Source: Methanooceanicella nereidis (GTDB taxonomy: Archaea > Halobacteriota > Methanocellia > Methanocellales > Methanocellaceae). From it: 64,000 bases of DNA. The position numbers were made by a program, and so were the translations under genes. Below, in pieces: positions 36,064 through 44,446 of this stretch (position 1 is its first letter; each line of letters opens with the position of its first letter). A model generated the notes under the pieces. That model was not told where the DNA came from. It saw nothing but the letters and a program-made list of their open reading frames with translations, and did not search any database. The stretch spans positions 143,278-207,277 of the forward strand of contig NZ_PGCK01000006.1 of the NCBI RefSeq assembly GCF_021023085.1, in the 5' to 3' direction.

Positions 36064-38517
36064 TCACAATTTTAATGATGGAATTGTTCCCCTGTCCAGG
36101 AACTTATAGATCTGTACCTTCAGTAGGTCGGTCACCAGGAATGACAGGATCGCATATCCCCATACGAATATCGCCAGTTTCCACCCCATAGCTGCGGGGA
36201 AGAATATGCCATACACGGTTATCAGCGTGGCTATTGTCTGTGACGTGCATGCAGCGAGCAGAAGTATGGGCGCCGGCTTAACTGTCCAGAAATAGCTTCT
36301 CGTCCTTGCCACGAACAGGAACAGCTGTCCGGCCACGGATAGCTTAAGATATATAAAGGACTGGATAAGCGCATGTGAAAGATGGAAGACCTCTATGCCT
36401 ATGATGAGTATACCGAAGCTCCACAGCACACCGAACAATCCCAAAAAAGTCGATATGCCCAGCAGAGTACGCATATTCCATTTTTCCGGCTTATCCGAAA
36501 AATGAACGTTATCATATGCAATTGTCATTATAGGGGTATCGTTCAATAGTGCGAGCAGTATAATCATCAGCGGAGTGATCGGATAAAAATTAAAGATAAT
36601 GATCGATGCGGTAATAAAGAAGACAAGGCGGATCGTCTCTCCCATGCGATAGATGGAATAGTTCGTCATTCTCTGGAATATTTTCCTGCTCTCTTTAATG
36701 GCATCGATTATCACCGATAGGCCGGGGCTCGTCAATACGATATCGGCAGCGGACTTGGCCGCGTCAGTCGCTCCTGCTACGGCTATGCCTGCGTCTGCTT
36801 TTTTTAGGGCGGGTACATCGTTTACCCCGTCCCCGGTCATTGCCACGATATGCCCCTTATCCTGAAGTAGCTTAACGATACGATATTTATGTTCGGGGAA
36901 CACCTGGGCGAACCCGTCGGCATTTTCGACTATAGTGCCGGCCTTATCGTCAGGGACATCGATGAACGATGAGGCTGGCTGGATGTCAGTGCCAAGGTTC
37001 ACTTTTCCCGCTATCTCTTTTGCTATCGCAGTATGATCCCCGGTCACCATCTTTACTTCGACACCCATGGATTGCGCGGTCTTTATCGTATCGGCGGAAT
37101 CGTCTCTCGGGGGATCATGAAGGGACAGTAATCCTACGAAATCCCATTTACCGTCCTCATCTGACCTTGCGACACCAAGCGCCCGATATCCCGCGGATGC
37201 AAAATCATCGACTATCTTATTGATCTTGCCGGCATCGGCCGCATTTTCCGAGGCCATTTTAAGTATCACCTGAGGAGCCCCTTTTGAGACTTTGAACTTC
37301 CCGCCTTCTTTATCCTCTATCTCGGCCTCGGTCCGTTTTATCACGGGATCGAACGGCTTAAAAGAGACGATTTTATAGTTCGATATCCTGGAAAGCGCCT
37401 CTTTATCAGCCCGTGACTTTTCAATTATCGAAGTATCAATGGGATCCTTATCTTCCTCTCTTGATGCCAGTGTCGCATAGACTATGACATCATTTTTGCT
37501 GAACTTGCCGATCGGAGAAAGTTCGGCGACCTTGATCTCGTTCTTTGTGATAGTCCCGGTCTTGTCCGCACATAAAATATTTATGCCTGCCATCTCTTCT
37601 ATGGCCACGAGTTTACTTACTATGGCCTCTTTTTTTGACAGGGCTACGGCGCCAACTGCCATAGTGATAGAAAGAACCGCCGGGAGCGCCACAGGAATGC
37701 CTGCTATGGTAAGGACAAGCGCGAACTGTATGATCGTCAGAAAATCATGATGCCTTAAAAGTTCAACGGTTATGATAATAAGCACGAGCATTAAGGTAAC
37801 GACGATCAGGTAATTCCCGATCTTGACAACAGCTTTCTGAAAATGGCTTTTAGCCGATATCTCTTCCGCAAGCATTGCTGTCTTGCCAAAATACGTATTG
37901 ACACCCGTTGCCACAACGACGGTGTCCATTTCGCCCTGCCTTACAACCGAGCCCGAATACCCTACGTCGGAGGCATGTTTCTCTACGGGAAGAGATTCCC
38001 CGGTAAGCGCGGACTCGTCCGCCTGTAAATAGTCCCCTTCGATCAATTTTACGTCTGCCGGAATAACATCTCCCAGCCTTATTCGTATGACATCGCCGGG
38101 AACAAGGTCCGACGCCGACGTATCTACCCATTTACCGTCGCGTTTTACCCTGGCTTTCAACGCGAGCTTCTTCTTTAATAGCTCTATTGCGTTATCCGCC
38201 TTATTCTCCTGGAAAAATTTCACTCCCGCATTGATCAGGAGCAGCAAGCTTATTATCACAAAGTCTTCCCAGTGCTGTATGATGAGCGACAGGATGGCGG
38301 CAGCCTCGATCATCCATGGTATGGGTCCCCAAAAATTGCGCAGGAATTTTATGATAGGATTGGCCTTTTTTTCAACAATTTCGTTCGGACCATACACTTC
38401 AAGACGATCTTTTACTTCGGAACTTGAAAGCCCGTCCCTGCTTGTGGACAGGTCACCGATCAGACTGTCTATTGATGATTTTTTCGCTTCCTCCATGCTT
38501 ATGATCTTCTTATCCAT
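36064..38517 (-). CDS. P-type proton ATPase (type IIIA)
   Basis: This plasma-membrane H+-pump-type ATPase has 817 residues. The features are an N-terminal cation-ATPase domain, the actuator ADESALTGES, Asp318 in CADKTGTITK, the hinge MTGDGVNDVPALKKADAGIAV, and helix 4 with PVALPAVLSIT. Helix 6 ALLNDTPIMTIAYDNV carries the Asp equivalent to the proton acceptor of plant AHA2. Archaeal homologues such as the one in Methanocaldococcus are known. The plant-type autoinhibitory tail is absent. It probably sets membrane potential or pH at low energy. The gene is separate from the type II ATPase at 22.5 kb. Confidence 0.95.
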   Translation of the reverse strand: MDKKIISMEEAKKSSIDSLIGDLSTSRDGLSSSEVKDRLEVYGPNEIVEKKANPIIKFLRNFWGPIPWMIEAAAILSLIIQHWEDFVIISLLLLINAGVKFFQENKADNAIELLKKKLALKARVKRDGKWVDTSASDLVPGDVIRIRLGDVIPADVKLIEGDYLQADESALTGESLPVEKHASDVGYSGSVVRQGEMDTVVVATGVNTYFGKTAMLAEEISAKSHFQKAVVKIGNYLIVVTLMLVLIIITVELLRHHDFLTIIQFALVLTIAGIPVALPAVLSITMAVGAVALSKKEAIVSKLVAIEEMAGINILCADKTGTITKNEIKVAELSPIGKFSKNDVIVYATLASREEDKDPIDTSIIEKSRADKEALSRISNYKIVSFKPFDPVIKRTEAEIEDKEGGKFKVSKGAPQVILKMASENAADAGKINKIVDDFASAGYRALGVARSDEDGKWDFVGLLSLHDPPRDDSADTIKTAQSMGVEVKMVTGDHTAIAKEIAGKVNLGTDIQPASSFIDVPDDKAGTIVENADGFAQVFPEHKYRIVKLLQDKGHIVAMTGDGVNDVPALKKADAGIAVAGATDAAKSAADIVLTSPGLSVIIDAIKESRKIFQRMTNYSIYRMGETIRLVFFITASIIIFNFYPITPLMIILLALLNDTPIMTIAYDNVHFSDKPEKWNMRTLLGISTFLGLFGVLWSFGILIIGIEVFHLSHALIQSFIYLKLSVAGQLFLFVARTRSYFWTVKPAPILLLAACTSQTIATLITVYGIFFPAAMGWKLAIFVWGYAILSFLVTDLLKVQIYKFLDRGTIPSLKL

Positions 38518-38933
38518 GTAAGTAGCCCCTGATGATAGTCGATAAAGCGAAATTGTTCCAGTGTGCCGATCGATGTTATTACGATCGGTATTACAGGAAT
38601 AAACACAATTTACAGTTTTATTTTATTATTTATATTTATAAAATGAATTATATAATATATCGTTATTTTATGCAAATCTTATATTACAGGAATTTGATGC
38701 TTCTTGTGTTATGCGAATATGAAAATATGCTCATTAAAATTGAGCAGTGATCATAATTTAATGTCACGCCCGAAAAAAGAACGCTATCATACCAGAGCTG
38801 TCTTTTCGGGAAGTGATAGGACAACTATTACATAATATTTTTCAGCTACAGGCAAAAATTAGTATTATTTCTTATCATAAGCATAAAATATTTATTGTAT
38901 ATTTAAGGTGAAATCTATAAAGAGTTGATAGAT
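38518..38933. other. AT-rich gene-free region
   Basis: No convincing gene is seen. It holds a possible stem of CCCGAAAA and TTTTCGGG (about 38768-38811, roughly 26-base loop) and, just before the next gene, a run of AT-rich sequence that could be its promoter (about 38880-38905). Confidence 0.45.
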
Positions 38934-39164
38934 ATGAATAAAGGCTCTATTAATATCATGTACATAATTGCCATGGTCATGCTGCTTTTAGCCCTGGCCA
39001 TTATTGGTAACTCTGTTTTCGATAATGACATGGGAAGTGATTTTAAGGATTCAGGAAGCACGATGATCGCCAGTTTGATCATCAGTGAAGACAGTTATGA
39101 TAAAGGTACGATATACGAGCGCTACTGCTTTGAGACCTCCCAGTATTTCGGATTACGCGGTTAA
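38934..39164 (+). CDS. Small single-span membrane protein
   Basis: The product is 76 residues from ATG 38934. One hydrophobic helix (INIMYIIAMVMLLLALAIIG) follows a short polar start, then an acidic outer segment (DNDMGSDFKD) and one Cys near the end. It resembles class III signal-bearing, archaellin/pilin-type or small stress-related membrane peptides, but no processing motif is certain. The in-frame TTG 38925 is less likely. Confidence 0.5.
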   Translation: MNKGSINIMYIIAMVMLLLALAIIGNSVFDNDMGSDFKDSGSTMIASLIISEDSYDKGTIYERYCFETSQYFGLRG

Positions 39165-39377
39165 AATAAAATACTAAATTATATCGCCCATTTCTTTTCC
39201 TTATAAGTGATTTAAAGCGAGCGGAAATGAAGAAGGGAAAGCTTTATATCTGAAAAGTGCCTTTTTAGGTTCTGTTCAATGAGACTTTTCGAAGAGCGGA
39301 AATAAAATATTTTGCTCGCATTGGACGGTTTAAAAACTAAAATTTTAAACTATCAGGGATCAAACCCCAAACAACAT

Positions 39378-39462
39378 GCGGGGGTTGCCAAGCCAGGTCA
39401 AAGGCGCAGGATTGAGGGTCCTGTTTCGTAGGAATTCGCGAGTTCGAATCTCGTCCCCCGCA
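39378..39462 (+). tRNA. tRNA-Leu (anticodon GAG)
   Basis: This 85-nt class II tRNA has a seven-pair acceptor stem (GCGGGGG 39378-39384 with CCCCCGC 39455-39461) and discriminator A at 39462. The anticodon stem CAGGA/TCCTG encloses TTGAGGG, giving GAG. The variable arm is long, and the T loop is GTTCGAATC-like. CCA is not encoded. A degenerate copy of the whole gene lies at 42447-42531. Confidence 0.95.
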
Positions 39463-39712
39463 CTACTGCTCTTGTATTTTAACGTTTTTTGCTGTCCATG
39501 TTCTTATGAAACTGCCAGACTTAAAGGCATTTATTTGCCTCAGTCAGGTGTACATAGGTCATAGTATTCTGTGCTCCCGGGGCCAGGCCGGGGGATATAT
39601 CCTTACATAATGTTGCCCGGGTGCTCGACCGCGTTTGGCGAGCCCTCCGGGTTCTCCAGATAAATGTACGTACTCCGAGCCATAATAGAATAAATTGGGT
39701 TCTCGATGTTAA

Positions 39713-39727
39713 TTTGTAACTTTTATA
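39713..39727. promoter_or_regulatory. Candidate TrmB operator at its own promoter
   Basis: TTTGTAACTTTTA overlaps the TATA-like TTTTATATGG about 26-40 bases before the trmB-family start. Its reverse complement, TAAAAGTTACAAA, occurs exactly before the exporter's leader at 40606-40618. Overlap with TATA suggests autorepression. Confidence 0.55.
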
Positions 39728-39752
39728 TGGTTAAAGGTAGTATGGGTAAGTT

Positions 39753-40517
39753 ATGCTTCTCGACGAAAAAACTCTGGTGACACTCCAGAGGCTTGGCCTG
39801 ACCTATTACGGTGCGAGGATCTACGAGACGCTGGTGCTGCTGGGCCCGAGTGACGCGGCCAGACTTTCCAAGGAGTCGGATGTTCCACGGACCAGGGTGT
39901 ATGACATCCTGCGGCGGCTCGAAACCGAGGGCTGGATCACGAGCGAGCGTACCCGACCCATCACGTATACCGCCCGCTATCCCCGGGAAGTGCTCGAAGA
40001 GAGGAAGGCCGCATTCAACGCGGCGGTCGATGAGACTGCGAATGATCTGTCCATGCTGTACGATAATCAGATGGAGAAGGAGAACCCGCGTGTGTGGCTG
40101 TTAAGGGGTTCAGTCAATGTGACGGTCAAGTTGCTGGACATGATCGGCCGGTCTAAAAAGAACATCATGCTTATGGGCGCCCTTTACTTTGCCGATGAGA
40201 TCGAACAGCTTAAAACCCAATTGCAATACGCAAAGAAACGAGGGGTGACCGTGCGTCTCATAACTCAGAAGAGCATTCGGCTGAAGGACGGTGATCTCGA
40301 CATCCTGGGCCATCTGTCCCCTGTCGTATCCGGGGTAAAAGTATATGGGCCGCCGTACTCGAAGTCCGCGATCGTCGACGATCGGGAAGTACTGATCATA
40401 TTCTCGCGCCTCGATGATGATGTACCAGACGAGGACAGCGTCATCGCCATTTGGATCCCCAACACATCCGTCGCTTCTAACTGGGCGAGCATTTTCAATG
40501 CCGTCTGGAACGTGTGA
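39753..40517 (+). CDS. TrmB-family transcriptional regulator
   Basis: This is a 254-residue archaeal regulator. An N-terminal winged helix (about 5-75) contains LGLTYYGARIYETLVLLGPSD-type helix 1 and DVPRTRVYDILRRLETEGWI as the recognition region. A coiled linker (about 85-110) follows, and then a PLD-like TrmB C-terminal sensor domain (VNVTVKLLDMIGRSKKNIM, ... AKKRGVTVRLIT, ... KSAIVDDREVLIIFS). It lies directly upstream of a DHA2 exporter and shares a 13-bp motif with that gene's promoter, so it probably controls both, perhaps sensing the exported compound. GC-rich codon use marks it as part of the acquired segment. Confidence 0.9.
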   Translation: MLLDEKTLVTLQRLGLTYYGARIYETLVLLGPSDAARLSKESDVPRTRVYDILRRLETEGWITSERTRPITYTARYPREVLEERKAAFNAAVDETANDLSMLYDNQMEKENPRVWLLRGSVNVTVKLLDMIGRSKKNIMLMGALYFADEIEQLKTQLQYAKKRGVTVRLITQKSIRLKDGDLDILGHLSPVVSGVKVYGPPYSKSAIVDDREVLIIFSRLDDDVPDEDSVIAIWIPNTSVASNWASIFNAVWNV

Positions 40518-40605
40518 CCGGGCCTATACAGGCGTTTTCTGCGAACCTCGCCAGAGATAAATGTAATCGTCCATGATATTCTGGCTTCAGTCATCTTTAC
40601 CCCCG

Positions 40606-40619
40606 TAAAAGTTACAAAA
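40606..40619. promoter_or_regulatory. Candidate TrmB operator at the exporter promoter
   Basis: TAAAAGTTACAAAA lies directly before an AT-rich TATA-like stretch (GATATATTAAT, 40620-40630). It is the exact reverse complement of the site at 39713-39725 over 13 bases. Its place at the upstream edge of TATA could allow activation or blocking. Confidence 0.55.
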
Positions 40620-40684
40620 GATATATTAATCGCCTTCTTCCTAATTCCAATTACCTATAACGCTTAAAATGAGAGGGTAGAAGG

Positions 40685-40810
40685 ATGGAGATTGCTGGCA
40701 TCATATCATGCCCACGGGGTATAGGCTGTGATAAGTCTGATCTATTAAATGTGACTATTGCAGACGACGGAAGATCACGCGCGAAAGATCATCGGATGGA
40801 TGTTTACTGA
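40685..40810 (+). CDS. Possible 41-residue leader peptide
   Basis: The frame MEIAGIISCPRGIGCDKSDL... is preceded by GAGGGTAGAAGG, the best ribosome-binding site in this area. It ends TGATG, so its stop overlaps the exporter's ATG by one base. It contains two Cys spaced by five residues. It may couple translation to the exporter or act as a small regulator. Confidence 0.45.
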   Translation: MEIAGIISCPRGIGCDKSDLLNVTIADDGRSRAKDHRMDVY

Positions 40811-42228
40811 TGAAATCTGTTAATGATAAACGTCTTGTGTTGATCATCATCTGTATGACGGCTTTCACTACGCCATTCCTGACGACCTCCGTCAACATCG
40901 CGCTGCCGACCATTAACACCGATTTCGCGGTCCCGGACCAGGCGCTGCTGAACTGGCTGGTAACCGGCTACTTGCTCACTGCGGCTATCTTCGTGGTCCC
41001 CTTCGGCCATATTGCCGACAGGTATGGCCTGAAAAAAGTCTTTGTCACCGGATTGGTCGTCATAGTTGTTTCGTCTATCCTCTGTGCCATGTCCAGCTCG
41101 ATCCTCATGCTCATCGCATCCCGCGCGATCGAAGGCGTAGGCAGTGCTATGATTTTCGGCACCTCCCTGGCCATCCTTACTTCAGCGTACCCGCTAAAGG
41201 AGCGGGGTAAAGTGCTTGGCATCAACATGGCGGTCATGTATGGAGGGCTATCGCTGGGCCCGTCGCTGGGCGGCTTCATCACCCACTTCGGCAGCTGGCG
41301 GCTCATCTACGCCGGGATCGCGTTGTATGCCCTGGTAGTGGCCTTGCTCGCTTCATGGAAAATCGCCGATGAAGGGCCTATTGCGAAGACAGGGCGGTTC
41401 GACCTGTCCGGAACCGTTCTATACGGGGCAGTTCTCGTCTCTCTTATACTTGGGCTGTCAAGCTTACAGGAAACGATCGGCGTAGCCCTCTTCGGGCTCG
41501 GTCTTGTCCTCATGGCCGTGTTCTTCTGGTGGGAGATGCGGCACACTAACCCGGTGCTTAAGGTCAGCGTCTTCAGGAAGAACAAGGTATTCATGTTCTC
41601 CAACCTGGCCGCGCTGATCAACTACAGCGCGAACGGCGCGGTCGCATTCATGCTGAGCCTGTACCTGCAAAAGATATACGGGTTCGACGCGCTGACGGCC
41701 GGGCTCATCTTGATCGTCCAGACAGTACTTATGGCCGTGTTCTCGCCCATGACCGGCAAGCTATCCGACCGGCTTGAGCCGCGCATCGTGGCTTCGGCCG
41801 GCATGTCTATCTGTGCAATTGGCCTGGTACTCTTTGCCATGCTCTCCCCGGGGACGCCACTGTGGCTGGTGGTCGCAAGCCTGATGTTCCTGGGTATCGG
41901 CATCGCGTTCTTCGCGTCACCCAACACCAACGCGATCATGAGCTCCGTGGAGAAGTCGGAATACGCCATGGCCTCGAGCATGGTGAGCACTATGCGGATG
42001 ATCGGGGGAATTCTGGGCCTGGGCATCACAAATCTGATCTTCACGTACTTCATGGGACACGCGGAAATCCCCGCGACAGGCCCGTACGATCTCCTCATGA
42101 AAAGTATCCAGGTGGCGTTCGCGGTCATGGCCGGACTCTGCATCGTCGGCGTCGGCCTCTCTCTGGCCAGAGGCAACCTGCGTAAAGCCGAAGCTACACA
42201 GATCGCACACCCGATCAAAAAACCATAG
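40810..42228 (+). CDS. DHA2-family MFS exporter in the accessory segment
   Basis: This exporter has 472 residues and about 14 helices, with DHA2 signatures: FTTPFLTTSVNIALPTIN, WLVTGYLLTAAIFVVPFGHI, ADRYGLKK and AIEGVGSAMIFGTS. It is closely similar to the exporter at 19954-21357. GC-rich codons set it apart from that relative and match the regulator upstream. The start overlaps the stop of a small leader frame. The regulator and shared operator imply inducible export of a toxic compound; the substrate is unknown. Confidence 0.92.
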   Translation: MKSVNDKRLVLIIICMTAFTTPFLTTSVNIALPTINTDFAVPDQALLNWLVTGYLLTAAIFVVPFGHIADRYGLKKVFVTGLVVIVVSSILCAMSSSILMLIASRAIEGVGSAMIFGTSLAILTSAYPLKERGKVLGINMAVMYGGLSLGPSLGGFITHFGSWRLIYAGIALYALVVALLASWKIADEGPIAKTGRFDLSGTVLYGAVLVSLILGLSSLQETIGVALFGLGLVLMAVFFWWEMRHTNPVLKVSVFRKNKVFMFSNLAALINYSANGAVAFMLSLYLQKIYGFDALTAGLILIVQTVLMAVFSPMTGKLSDRLEPRIVASAGMSICAIGLVLFAMLSPGTPLWLVVASLMFLGIGIAFFASPNTNAIMSSVEKSEYAMASSMVSTMRMIGGILGLGITNLIFTYFMGHAEIPATGPYDLLMKSIQVAFAVMAGLCIVGVGLSLARGNLRKAEATQIAHPIKKP

Positions 42229-42446
42229 CACAACAAGTAAAAGAATTAAATAAAAAAGTTGCCTGCACTCCGTAAAGGAGCGCCATAGTTTTTCTAAGCG
42301 ATTTCTATATGAATGTAGACGAGCGTGGAGCGCAAGTTGCGGTGCCCGGGCTGTAACGATATGTCTGTTATAGGCACGCCTGATCGAAGCATAGAGCTCT
42401 GCCCTATTCCCCCGGAGTCGTCCGGAAGGCAAAATACAACAGCGCT

Positions 42447-42531
42447 GCTGGGGTTAATAGGTCAGGTCAAAGGCGCAGGATCGAGGGTCCTGTTCCGTAG
42501 GAATTCGCGAGTCCGGATCTCGTCCACCACA
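42447..42531 (+). pseudogene. Degenerate tRNA-Leu copy
   Basis: This aligns without gaps to the whole tRNA-Leu at 39378-39462. Mismatches are concentrated in the D-arm side (positions 10-16) and at T33, the T loop and the acceptor stem. The acceptor stem no longer pairs (GCTGGGG against CCACCAC), and T33 is changed to C, so it cannot be a working tRNA. The anticodon triplet and variable arm are kept. It marks the right end of the GC-rich segment. Confidence 0.8.
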
Positions 42532-42591
42532 CCAGTTTTTAGAAAATACATTTTAATATTTTAATAGTGGTTTATCAAGTTTTTTTGTTGC

Positions 42592-42893
42592 TTATCATTC
42601 ACGCCGTTCGACACTCGTTCCTTTTATCACCTATCATTCACGCCGTTCGACACTCGTTCCTTTTATCACCTATCATTCACGCCGTTCGACACTCGTTCCT
42701 TTTATCACCTATCATTCACGCCGTTCGACACTCGTTCCTTTTATCACCTATCATTCACGCCGTTCGACACTCGTTCCTTTTATCACCTATCATTCACGCC
42801 GTTCGACACTCGTTCCTTTTATCACCTATCATTCACGCCGTTCGACACTCGTTCCTTTTATCACCTATCATTCACGCCGTTCGACACTCGTTC
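42592..42893. repeat. Eight tandem copies of a 39-bp unit
   Basis: The unit contains CACGCCGTTCGACACTCGTT followed by CCTTTTATCACCTATCATT. Copies start at about 42600, 42639, 42678, 42717, 42756, 42795, 42834 and 42873; the last one diverges after ACTCGTTC. Copies are essentially identical. There are no spacers, so it is not a CRISPR array. The unit is 13 codons long, so a long frame runs through it by chance. Confidence 0.92.
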
Positions 42894-42920
42894 GCTCTCT
42901 TCGTTCGCTCACTCGCTACT

Positions 42921-43089
42921 GCGGTTTTTCAGGTGCTCCGATGTCAGGGCCGGGCTTGCACCCCGCTCGCATTTCTGCTTCGCAGAATGCTCGCTCGCAA
43001 GCCCTAAGCGACGCGGACTGAGGCCGCGTCCATTACCCTGCCATCTACGCATCCCTCGCTACGCTCGGGCAGACCTGAAAAACCTCCGC
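42921..43089. repeat. GC-rich palindromic element
   Basis: Outer arms GCGGTTTTTCAGGT (42921-42934) and ACCTGAAAAACC-TC-CGC (43073-43089) enclose an inner hairpin (GGGCTTGC 42952-42959 with GCAAGCCC 42997-43004) and a smaller CGCGGAC/GGCCGCG stem. The flank CTTCGTTCGCTCACTCGCTA is low-complexity. It could fold into a multi-stem RNA or DNA structure; no coding frame is credible. Confidence 0.7.
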
Positions 43090-43235
43090 CGAACGCGAAT
43101 TATTAATGTGAAAAAAGTTGTAGGGTTCATTATTCTGGGTACTTATTCCGTATTTTATTAGTCCGTATAAGATATATCCCTAAATAATTTAAAAAATCAC
43201 AATATTGATGATGATTCAGGTTTATTCCTGATATT

Positions 43236-44225
43236 ATGGCCATAAAAATCAATGTACCGGCAATTTTGGCATTCGTAATGATCAGTATCGTTTTTGTGAG
43301 CGGCTGTATCCAGTTTCCGGATACAGCTAAAACTGAAGACATGAAGGTCCCTCACGAAGGGAAATATGGCATTTATATGTTAGACCTTGATACAGGCCGC
43401 GTACATTCAATTTACAGTACAGGCCAGGAAGTCTATACCTCTGCGCTTCGCTTGAATGATCAGTGTAATAAGCTCGTTTTCACGCAAAAGGCAGACGGTG
43501 ACTCTAACGAGAAAAATGAAATTTTTACCATAAATGTAGATGGAACGGGCCTTCAAAGGATCACAAATAATGCTTTTTGGGACCTATACCCCGCATGGTC
43601 GGAAGACGGTTCGCGTATAGCATTCCTTTCTTTCCGTGGTAAAGACCTGGATATTTACATGATAGATGCCAATGGCAATAATGAGGCCCTGTTTTATGAC
43701 TCCGGCACTCATGACGCGGATATTGATTGGAAAAATGATAACATTGTATTTACTTCAGGCTCCGCTATATGGACCATAAGAGATGACGGGACAGGATCGA
43801 CGCGTGTCACAAGTCCGCCGAATGCAGGACTATGGGGTAAGGCAAATCTTCCTGCGGGAGACTATGATCCCCGGCTTGACCCGTCCGGGACGAAGATCGT
43901 CTTTGAGAGATTAGAGAACACGAGCAGCACACATGGAAACTATAACTTGTTTACCATAAACATAGATGGCAGCGGGGAGAAGCGCCTGACAGATACCGGA
44001 TATTCGCAGGGGCTCGCAAGCTGGTCGAATTCAGGAGATAAGATAGTCTATACCGTCGCTGCCATAAATGATGAAGGTAAGTACGACGCATATATGATCA
44101 ATTCTGACGGGACGGACAATCGTAATATTACGCCTTCGTATTTCCCGCCCGAGTTTTTAGTTTACTCTCCGATCTTTTCAAAAGATGACACTAAAATATA
44201 TTTTATCGGGCAATGGTGGGAATGA
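43236..44225 (+). CDS. TolB/PD40-type beta-propeller lipoprotein
   Basis: This exported protein has 329 residues. A signal ends in the lipobox FVSGC (about residue 24). At least five PD40/WD40-like blades follow, recognisable by recurring DGSRIAFLSFRGKDLDIYMID, DPSGTKIVFE..NYNLFTINIDGSG and SNSGDKIVYTV motifs. Such TolB-like propellers usually bind other surface proteins or peptides. The gene stands alone after the repeat zone. Two adjacent perfect copies of CCCATCATTTTTTAACG follow its stop at 44235-44268. Confidence 0.87.
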   Translation: MAIKINVPAILAFVMISIVFVSGCIQFPDTAKTEDMKVPHEGKYGIYMLDLDTGRVHSIYSTGQEVYTSALRLNDQCNKLVFTQKADGDSNEKNEIFTINVDGTGLQRITNNAFWDLYPAWSEDGSRIAFLSFRGKDLDIYMIDANGNNEALFYDSGTHDADIDWKNDNIVFTSGSAIWTIRDDGTGSTRVTSPPNAGLWGKANLPAGDYDPRLDPSGTKIVFERLENTSSTHGNYNLFTINIDGSGEKRLTDTGYSQGLASWSNSGDKIVYTVAAINDEGKYDAYMINSDGTDNRNITPSYFPPEFLVYSPIFSKDDTKIYFIGQWWE

Positions 44226-44446
44226 TCGTTTCATCCCATCATTTTTTAACGCCCATCATTTTTTAACGGCAACTGGGATCATAAAACCTTTAGGTTCTTC
44301 CGCTTAAGCTGCAGGATAACAGCATTCCCCTACATTATATATACAAATAATAGCAAAATAAACATATATAAATAAAATTGTGTCGAATTTAATATTTCAC
44401 CGTATCATGACAGTGGCTTTATTATCATCATCAGGATTGGCTTGCG

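Larger units (their letters stand above)
39378..42531. mobile_element. GC-rich segment flanked by tRNA-Leu and a tRNA-Leu-like copy
   Basis: An 85-bp direct repeat bounds the segment: the intact tRNA-Leu gene on the left and a copy with about a dozen mismatches on the right. Between them sit a TrmB-type regulator and a DHA2 exporter with clearly higher GC and GC-ending codons than the surroundings. There is no integrase in the segment, so it may be a remnant of an integrated element or a cassette acquired by recombination between tRNA copies. A full-length rather than 3'-only repeat is atypical for an attachment site. Confidence 0.55.

Noticed and set aside
42447..42531. A second functional tRNA-Leu
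   Set aside because: The acceptor stem cannot pair, and T33 and T-loop bases are changed.
42592..42893. CRISPR array
   Set aside because: The 39-bp units follow each other without spacers, and no cas gene is present.
42567..43007. A 146-codon frame through the 39-bp repeats
   Set aside because: It only translates the tandem unit (HAVRHSFLLSPII) and the low-complexity flank. There is no ribosome-binding site or protein-like composition.
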